A stretch of 21,488 nt of DNA from CAZPBO01 sp964584815. GTDB taxonomy: Bacteria > Planctomycetota > SKW154. The DNA lies in contig CAZPBO010000043.1 of NCBI GenBank assembly GCA_964584815.1, positions 1-21,488 on the forward strand. The letters are read 5' to 3'. Of this stretch, positions 15,617 through 21,488 are shown piece by piece. Below the pieces are notes generated by a model. The model was not told where the DNA came from. It was given only the letters and a program-made list of their open reading frames with translations, and made no database searches. The stretch's first letter is position 1, and every line of letters starts with the position of its first letter. The position numbers and the translations under genes are program-made.

Positions 15617-17563
15617 GTGGGTAGGCTTGTTTTTGTCGTTCACAACCATCAACCTGTTGGCAACTTTGAGTGGATATTTGAGGACGCGATGCGGAAAGCG
15701 TATCTGCCGTTTTTGAAGGCGGCGCTTGAGGTGGCGGACTTCCGCTTCGGTCTGCACACAAGCGGGGTTCTGCTTGAGTGGGCGCAGAAACACCGTCCTG
15801 AATACCTTGAATTGGTGGAGAGACTTCTTGAGCGGGGACAGGTGGAGTTGCTGGCTGGCGGCTTTTATGAGCCTGTGCTGCCGATGGTGCCAGAAAACGA
15901 CGCCCGCGAGCAGATTCAGGCTTATCTTGACTTTTTACTGCAACGCTTCAACAAAGAGCCACGCGGAGTCTGGCTTGCTGAACGCGTCTGGGAGCAGCGC
16001 CTCGTCACCCTCCTGCGGCGTTTCAACTTGAAATACACACTGCTTGATGAGACGCATTTCCATTGGGGCGGGGTCTTTGAGCAACCCGTCTGCGGCTACT
16101 ACCTCGCGGAGCACCTTGGCGAGACGGTGGCGGTATTTCCCATATGTGAGAAGTTGCGTTACATAATACCGTTTGCGCCGCTTAAAGATGTGCGCAACTA
16201 CCTAAGAGAGCACCGCGGTAAACTTCTCACCTACGGCGACGACGGCGAAAAGTTCGGTCTCTGGAAGGGCACCACCAAACTCGTATACGCCGGCGGATGG
16301 TTTGGTAAATTTGTGAAAACGCTTGATGAGGCGGGCTTCAAGATGGTTCTGCCGAGCGAGGTTCTGGAGGAAGAGCCGCCGCAGGGCAGGGTCTATCTTC
16401 CTGAAGCCTCATATCGTGAGTTGACCGAATGGGCGCTTCTGCCGCAGCAATTTGAGCGTTACCAGAAGGCGAAGAAGAAGGTGGGCAAGGAAGGTGCGCT
16501 TTTTCTGCGCGGGGCGCCGTTCCGCAACTTTCTGGTCAAGTATCCTGAATCCAACAGGATGTATGGGCGGATGCTGGAGGTAAGCGCGCTTGTGAGCCGT
16601 CAGGAGGAGGCGCGCAGGAGGCGTGCGCTGCGTCCGCTGCTCAAAGCCCAGTGCAACTGCGGCTACTGGCACGGGGTTTTCGGGGGGCTGCACCATCCAC
16701 ATCTGCGCGGTGCCATATATCGCCATCTCCTTGAAGCGGAGGAGGCGGTGCTTGAGGGTGCGGTTGATGTGCGGCGGCGCGATGTGGATATAGACGGCAG
16801 ACCTGATGTGCGGATGGATGGGCTTATGATGCGGGCGTTCGTTGGCGGCGCCGAGTTGGAGATTTTTGAACTGGATTATCTGCCCCAGAGACGCAACCTG
16901 GCTGATGTCCTCTCACGGCGACGGGAGAACTACCACCGCCGGCGAACCGTTACCGACCCCGCTCCCCGCGCTGTCGCCCTCACCTACATCACTCCCCCCA
17001 ACACTTCCCCCAACAAACTCGCTTCCCCACGCCTCCGAAAAGCCTGCCACATTCAACTCCTATCCCAGCCACAGATGCGCTTCCTGCCCGCCGCACTTGA
17101 GGTTTCCGCCGACCTGTCCGTTAGACGCCACGACATCGCCGTGTCCCTGCGCAAACTCATCCGTCTCCGACAACGCGACCCACGCATCTCCGTCACATTT
17201 GTGCTCACAAACAGCACCGAAAAAACGCTCCACTTCGGACTCGTATGCGAGTCCTCTTTTGGACTCTCGCACACAACTACCCTTGTTAAGGAGCAAGCCG
17301 AAGTTGCTCCCATAAAACCTGTCCTCTGCGAGCCGCCGCTTAAATTGTGTGAGCAGGACTCACATCTTTGTGTTCTGCTTTCAGCAGACGGCGCAAGCGG
17401 AGTTTGCTACCCCGTCAAGACGCGTGTTCTGCGCCTCTTTGACCCAAAAATGCGCACATCTCCCCTTCACCAAGGATATTGCGTCGCTTTCTTGTGGGAC
17501 ATTCTTCTTGAGCCGGGGGAGGTTTCGGTAAAGGAGGTCGTGATAGGTGTTGAGGAGTTCTGA
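15617..17563 (+). CDS. GH57 4-alpha-glucanotransferase / alpha-amylase
   Basis: A 648-residue glycoside hydrolase family 57 protein, close in length to the Thermococcus litoralis 4-alpha-glucanotransferase. The N-terminal motif HNHQP (9-13), the nucleophile E122 in WLAERVWE and the acid D208 or D209 in YGDDGEKFG are present. The C-terminal half fits a DUF1926-like beta domain. The enzyme would cut and rejoin alpha-1,4-glucans, processing glycogen or maltodextrin with GlgA. The GTG start at 15617 has AAGGAG five bases upstream and lies two bases after the GlgA stop. From about 16920 to 17300 the coding strand changes from G-rich to C-rich and the protein segment is Pro/Arg/Thr-rich; the frame stays open and the later beta strands still fit the family. 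Confidence 0.88.
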   Translation: MGRLVFVVHNHQPVGNFEWIFEDAMRKAYLPFLKAALEVADFRFGLHTSGVLLEWAQKHRPEYLELVERLLERGQVELLAGGFYEPVLPMVPENDAREQIQAYLDFLLQRFNKEPRGVWLAERVWEQRLVTLLRRFNLKYTLLDETHFHWGGVFEQPVCGYYLAEHLGETVAVFPICEKLRYIIPFAPLKDVRNYLREHRGKLLTYGDDGEKFGLWKGTTKLVYAGGWFGKFVKTLDEAGFKMVLPSEVLEEEPPQGRVYLPEASYRELTEWALLPQQFERYQKAKKKVGKEGALFLRGAPFRNFLVKYPESNRMYGRMLEVSALVSRQEEARRRRALRPLLKAQCNCGYWHGVFGGLHHPHLRGAIYRHLLEAEEAVLEGAVDVRRRDVDIDGRPDVRMDGLMMRAFVGGAELEIFELDYLPQRRNLADVLSRRRENYHRRRTVTDPAPRAVALTYITPPNTSPNKLASPRLRKACHIQLLSQPQMRFLPAALEVSADLSVRRHDIAVSLRKLIRLRQRDPRISVTFVLTNSTEKTLHFGLVCESSFGLSHTTTLVKEQAEVAPIKPVLCEPPLKLCEQDSHLCVLLSADGASGVCYPVKTRVLRLFDPKMRTSPLHQGYCVAFLWDILLEPGEVSVKEVVIGVEEF

Positions 17564-19694
17564 TGTGGCGCAGGTGGTGGTGGTGACCGCGGACTTGGAG
17601 GAGGGGGAGCGTGTTGTGCGACTCCTTTCGGGGATGGGCATTGAATGGCGCTGGTTTCTGGATGCTCATACCGCATTGCCTTATGTTGCGCAACACTCAC
17701 TTGTCCTGCTTGACCTTGACCCCCAGTTTGTGGGGCAAAAAGGGCGCGAGGAGTGGACTTCTGCTGTGCGTCAGAAGACCTCAAATATTGTGATTATGAG
17801 CCGTTACGGCAGCAGTCTGCTTGAGGAGGGCGGACCACCGCAGTTGCGCAAGCCCGTTGACTGGCGGGAGTTGCAGAGGGTTCTGCGAAGTCAGGCGGTT
17901 TGCGGTGAGGAGAATTTTCGCCTTCGTCGGCGCGTGGAGACCCAGTATCTGCGCATCCGCCGCCTTGAGGACATAAACCGACAGGTCGTTGAAGGGATGC
18001 CGCTTGCGGTCGCTGTCGTTGACGAGGAAATGCGCATAATCTTTGCCAACAACCTCTTCTGGCATTTGACGGGCATCGCTGAAGGCGCGCAAGGATTGTC
18101 TCTGCTGGATGTTATGCAGGACAGCCTTCTGGGATGGGCTGACTTTGAACGCCGCTTCCGCGAGGTGATGGAAGAGGGACAAAGCCACCGTCTCCTCCAG
18201 ATGGTTTATCAGCCCGAGAATATGCCGCGCATGCTGTTTGATATCTGGATTCGCCGTCTGCCAGTTGAACCTCCGCAGGCGCTCCTTGTCATTGATGATG
18301 TCACAGAAAGCGTTAAACAAAAAGATGTTCTTGCGATGCTGCGGAAGGTAGCCCAGAATGTGCGCGGGACATTGGAGTTGGAGCGGGTTTTGTTCACCAT
18401 ACTGACCTGCATCACATCTGGGGAGGCGATAGGCTTTACACGGGCGTTTCTGCTGCTTGTTGATGAGAAGGAGAAGGTTCTTCAGGGGCGTATGGGTGTG
18501 GGACCGATGGACGCAGAAGAAGCGGAGCGGATATGGTCGGATTTGAGCCGTCGTGGGGCGCGACTTGAGGACCTTATCGCCGCCTATGACAGGTTGGATG
18601 ACCGTGAGAAGGTGCTGCATCTGGGGCGTTGTAGCAAACTGGTCTTCTCGCTTGAGGATGACGAGGCGCTACCTGTGGCGGCATTGGCGGAACGGCGCAC
18701 TTTTATCGTTCGCAATGGGTATGCTGACAGACCCATTCGCCGCGAATTGCTCCAGTTCCTCAACACAGACGAATTCGTGGTGGTTCCCGTTTTGGCTAAA
18801 GGGCGTGCGCTGGGGGCGGTGCTCGCCGACAACCGTTTCTCCGACAGACCCGTAACCAACGAGCAGGTGGAGTTGCTGGAGACATTCACATCGCAGGCGG
18901 CGCTGGCTATTGACACCGCCGAAGCATACCGACAACTGCAGGAGAAGGTGGAAGAGTTGCAGAGGGCGAACAGGGAGTTGGAGGAGGCGCAGAGGAGGAT
19001 AATTCAGGCGGAGCAGTTGGCGGCTGTAGGTCGTATGGCGGCACGGGTGGCGCACGAAATACGCAATCCCCTCGTGACCATCGGCGGCTTTGCCCGCATG
19101 ATTCACAAAAACCCCGACAAGGTCGCCCGTGTGCGCGCCAACTCGCATATCATCGTTGAGGAGGTCAAACGACTTGAGAATATTTTGTCTGAACTGATGA
19201 GCCTCGCCCGTCCCGCCCCGCCTGTCCTTGAACGCCACAATATCAACCGATTATGCGACGATGTGGCTATGCAGGAACGCCCCCGCCTTAAAGATAAGGG
19301 CATTGAACTCCTCACAGACACCGATGAGTCGCTACCAGAAGTCCTTGTGGATGGCGACAAGATAAAGCAGGTGCTTCTCAACCTTGTGCGGAACGCCGAA
19401 GCCGCCATTGAGGAGATGATGGCTCTTGACCCCGCCCGCGAACGCCGTATTGTCATCTCCACCCGCCGTGACGACAACTTCGTCGTCATTGAGGTGGAAG
19501 ATACGGGGCGTGGCATTCCAGAGAACCTGCACGACCGCGTCTTTGAGCCGTTCTTCACGACGCGTTCAGGCGGCACTGGATTGGGATTGCCTATATCACG
19601 CCGCATCGCCGAAGAGCACGGCGGCTCCATATCTTTTGAGTCCTCTTATGGCAAAGGGACACGGTTTATTGTCCGCCTGCCGATGCGGCATTGA
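17547..19694 (+). CDS. sensor histidine kinase, REC-PAS-GAF-HisKA-HATPase
   Basis: A 715-residue soluble-looking kinase without membrane segments. Residues about 8-115 form a receiver-like domain with D56 after a beta strand, S85 and K102-P103; its N-terminal acidic pair is partly degenerate. A PAS domain (about 145-255), a GAF domain (about 270-460), a coiled coil (455-495) and the histidine kinase core follow. H503 in VAHEIRNPL is the phosphorylation site, N616 is the N-box residue, and D652-TGRG and GTGLGL mark the ATP lid. The GTG at 17547 has AAAGGAGG nine bases upstream; a GTG at 17565 with GAGGAG seven bases away is a good alternative. The start overlaps the GH57 end, which ties the sensor to the glycogen operon. 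No DNA-binding response regulator is adjacent. Confidence 0.92.
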   Translation: MLRSSDVAQVVVVTADLEEGERVVRLLSGMGIEWRWFLDAHTALPYVAQHSLVLLDLDPQFVGQKGREEWTSAVRQKTSNIVIMSRYGSSLLEEGGPPQLRKPVDWRELQRVLRSQAVCGEENFRLRRRVETQYLRIRRLEDINRQVVEGMPLAVAVVDEEMRIIFANNLFWHLTGIAEGAQGLSLLDVMQDSLLGWADFERRFREVMEEGQSHRLLQMVYQPENMPRMLFDIWIRRLPVEPPQALLVIDDVTESVKQKDVLAMLRKVAQNVRGTLELERVLFTILTCITSGEAIGFTRAFLLLVDEKEKVLQGRMGVGPMDAEEAERIWSDLSRRGARLEDLIAAYDRLDDREKVLHLGRCSKLVFSLEDDEALPVAALAERRTFIVRNGYADRPIRRELLQFLNTDEFVVVPVLAKGRALGAVLADNRFSDRPVTNEQVELLETFTSQAALAIDTAEAYRQLQEKVEELQRANRELEEAQRRIIQAEQLAAVGRMAARVAHEIRNPLVTIGGFARMIHKNPDKVARVRANSHIIVEEVKRLENILSELMSLARPAPPVLERHNINRLCDDVAMQERPRLKDKGIELLTDTDESLPEVLVDGDKIKQVLLNLVRNAEAAIEEMMALDPARERRIVISTRRDDNFVVIEVEDTGRGIPENLHDRVFEPFFTTRSGGTGLGLPISRRIAEEHGGSISFESSYGKGTRFIVRLPMRH

Positions 19695-20841
19695 GCAGCC
19701 GCGAAAGTAGTGTAGAGGGCTCCGCCACCGCCTGACTTACAATATAGACAAAATGCCACCTAAGCCGCCACGCAACAGGATGTCCTGAAACATCAAGTGT
19801 TTCAGGTTCGGCTTCATAACGGCGTTGCGAAACCACGAGGTTTGGCAACTTAAGCGGTTCTGCAACCTGCGGCATTGCCCCAACTCTTACCGCCTCCCCC
19901 CGCTCCTCCACCTCAACCGGCTTCACAACGCCCTGAAAAACCGCAACACACTTCTGCCCACCCACCGCTTTCACCTTCCTTCCTCCACCCCGCACGACAA
20001 ACCTCCTCAACACCACCTCTTCTGTCTCTCCCCGCTCAAGAACGCGATATCGCACCTTGACAAAGTTGTCCCCGCGTTCAATGCGGCTTTCAATCACATC
20101 GCCTGACGGCTTATAGTTCTTTGCCGCCTCATCCGCTCCGCTTCCACGAAACTCCGCTTCATAATCCACCACCTTCCTGCCACCCTCTTCCTCCACCGCG
20201 ACGACTCTGCGGCAGAAGGAGACACCGCGCGGCAGGATTGTCGGCGCTGTTGTGTAGCAGAACTCAAATTTTGCGCTGTTTTTGGGCGTTACGACGACTT
20301 TTCTTCGCAGCCATCTGGCGCCTGCAGGAAGCGGCGGCTTAAAACGCATCGCCGCAGAATAGGCGTCCGCGCCCTCACGCACATAAACAACGCCAGACAC
20401 CCTCCTGCTATATACCTCCTCATCCCAGATATGCTCGGTTGTGACATCCGACTCAACTATCGCATCCGTTGAGTCAAAAACAAAAGCGCGTATGGTGAAG
20501 GCGACCTCCACCTCCCGCATAAGGCTGTCACCGCCGCTTGCTTTTTCCTCAACAAACGGACCATCTGCCACGGCTGCCTCATCCAACGCCTCAAGAGTTG
20601 TGGCTCCTGCAAATAGGGTGGCACCAACTGGCTCATCCGCCAGAATATCAAGCAGTTGCTGCTTCTTTTGTGCAACATCTTCTGGGGTGTCTCCCCGCAG
20701 CAGCGCCTTTATCCGCCAGGTTATCTCTTCTCCAACGCGTCGTGCCGATTGGTTGCGCAGCGTTTTCGCCCTTGTGCGCAAATCAACTGTATTGAGTGTC
20801 ATCGCTGCCGCGCCGCTTCTTATCTCTAACTGAAGCCCCAT
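19666..20841 (-). CDS. unknown protein, possibly phage-tail or surface structural
   Basis: A 391-residue protein I do not recognise. It has a charged N-terminal helix region containing RGDTPEDVAQKKQQLLDILA, then alternating beta strands, and no clear signal peptide or membrane segment. The pattern of a domain with RGDT...KKQQLLDIL followed by beta-rich modules recalls distal-tail or other phage structural proteins, but this is only a resemblance. AGGAG seven bases before the ATG at 20841 favours that start; an ATG at 20856 overlaps the previous gene as ATGA and has no such site. The 3' end overlaps the convergent histidine kinase gene by 29 bases. Confidence 0.6.
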   Translation of the reverse strand: MGLQLEIRSGAAAMTLNTVDLRTRAKTLRNQSARRVGEEITWRIKALLRGDTPEDVAQKKQQLLDILADEPVGATLFAGATTLEALDEAAVADGPFVEEKASGGDSLMREVEVAFTIRAFVFDSTDAIVESDVTTEHIWDEEVYSRRVSGVVYVREGADAYSAAMRFKPPLPAGARWLRRKVVVTPKNSAKFEFCYTTAPTILPRGVSFCRRVVAVEEEGGRKVVDYEAEFRGSGADEAAKNYKPSGDVIESRIERGDNFVKVRYRVLERGETEEVVLRRFVVRGGGRKVKAVGGQKCVAVFQGVVKPVEVEERGEAVRVGAMPQVAEPLKLPNLVVSQRRYEAEPETLDVSGHPVAWRLRWHFVYIVSQAVAEPSTLLSRLLNAASAGGQ

Positions 20842-20852
20842 AACGCTTCTCC

Positions 20853-21488
20853 TCATTCAGCCCAACTTTCGGGGACGGTCTCATCACCCGCAGACGCCGA
20901 AGGCAGCGCAACCCCGAAGTTCTCCACGAAGAAATACTGGAACTTCCCCTGCGCGCTTATCTGCGTTGAAAATCTAAATTTGTCACCGACCTCAAACGCA
21001 AACGGTAGTATCACCACAATATCGCTGTCGTCTTGGGTGTATGTGACATCCACGCTGCCGCTCAAACCAGAATTGTTCTGCTCCGTAAGTTGCACTGTGC
21101 CATCACCTTCGCGGCTGCCCTGACAGACCAACTCGGTTCTGTCGGAGTCCTTGTAGCAGGAGACTGTGCGTGTGCCGCCGCTGTCGGTCAGCGTAACATA
21201 CAATTTGCCGTTCTGGTCGGTGTTCACCCCTTTTTGCGCGCCGCTGAACGACCAGTTCTCCAACTGGTCGTTATCGTCGTTCTGCTCCTCAATTTCATCA
21301 CGCGCGGTGATTGTGAAAGAGACCCCCGCATCCTCGCAGGTGAAAACCTGCCCTGTTATTGCGATTCCCAACTCGCCGAGCCTTGAACAGGAGATGCGCC
21401 ACTGCTCTGCGCCTTCTTGAGAGGCATCTGTGCATTCGGCTTCAAAGTGGTTGTCATCGCGGGCGTTTTGTGTGGTTGTGAGGTCTGC
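20853..21488 (-). CDS. unknown beta-rich protein, 5' end beyond the window (partial)
   Basis: The frame stays open from its stop at 20853 to the right edge, giving at least 212 residues. I see no start codon with a ribosome-binding site inside, so the gene very likely begins outside the window. The protein is acidic, rich in Asp, Thr, Ser, Gly and Gln, and predicted to be mostly beta. It contains a GKLYVTLTDSGGTRTV segment followed by GDGTVQLTEQNNSGLSGSVDV, a pattern that I associate loosely with phage or surface beta-sandwich proteins. Cysteines recur at intervals. It is coupled to the next gene by an ATGA overlap (20853-20856). No named family is recognised. Confidence 0.6.
   Translation of the reverse strand, partial: ADLTTTQNARDDNHFEAECTDASQEGAEQWRISCSRLGELGIAITGQVFTCEDAGVSFTITARDEIEEQNDDNDQLENWSFSGAQKGVNTDQNGKLYVTLTDSGGTRTVSCYKDSDRTELVCQGSREGDGTVQLTEQNNSGLSGSVDVTYTQDDSDIVVILPFAFEVGDKFRFSTQISAQGKFQYFFVENFGVALPSASAGDETVPESWAE

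Noticed and set aside
17781..18620. A 279-residue open frame on the - strand opposite the histidine kinase
   Set aside because: Antisense to the PAS/GAF region with strong family motifs on the + strand.
1..21488. CRISPR array, tRNA, rRNA or insertion sequence
   Set aside because: I saw no regularly spaced repeats, no tRNA-like TTC-arm/acceptor pattern, and no transposase frames or terminal inverted repeats in this reading.

Overview
The window looks like a piece of a bacterial chromosome of moderately high GC content. It is densely packed: most genes overlap by 1-30 bases or lie within about 20 bases of each other, and there is no gene-free stretch over 300 bases (the longest are 1-159 and 10929-11069). 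GTG and TTG starts are common. A TonB-type protein implies an outer membrane. An ECF sigma factor paired with a membrane Ser/Thr kinase carrying a large C-terminal sensor, together with a GH57/GlgA glycogen module, recalls thermophilic or deep-branching diderm phyla (Planctomycetota/Lentisphaerota-like, Armatimonadota-like or candidate phyla). I cannot fix the phylum from sequence alone. I saw no rRNA, tRNA, CRISPR array or insertion sequence.

Left edge (1-2323, + strand): a small [2Fe-2S] protein and a 619-residue FAD/iron-sulfur oxidoreductase related to HcnAB, sarcosine/opine oxidase and dye-linked proline dehydrogenase subunits. They probably form one electron-transfer complex. A third subunit carrying the amine-oxidising site is not visible.

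Minus-strand operon (10928 to 2320): reading in its own direction, a TonB-family protein, an enoyl-CoA hydratase, UDP-glucose 6-dehydrogenase, a DapL/DapC-like aminotransferase, an ECF sigma factor, and a 1336-residue kinase with an N-terminal zinc-binding anti-sigma motif. A sigma70-like promoter (TTGACT-17-TAATAT) precedes TonB. The last two genes look like a signalling pair in which the anti-sigma domain and the kinase are one transmembrane polypeptide.

Plus-strand unit A (11070-13034): a PtsN/fructose-type PTS EIIA, a small PII-like protein, and a CPA-type cation/proton antiporter, translationally overlapped. This suggests an ion transporter controlled by phosphorylation and/or a small ligand.

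Plus-strand unit B (13117-19694): a GalT-like nucleotidyltransferase with an HSHSQ active site, glycogen synthase GlgA, a GH57 4-alpha-glucanotransferase/amylase, and a REC-PAS-GAF histidine kinase. A promoter-like TTGAGC-17-TAAAAT sits just upstream. These genes form a glycogen/maltodextrin module with its own sensor kinase.

Right edge (19666-21488, - strand): two proteins of no certain family, the second cut by the window end. They have a weak phage-tail/structural flavour. They may be the end of a prophage or tail-like cluster, but this is a tentative reading.
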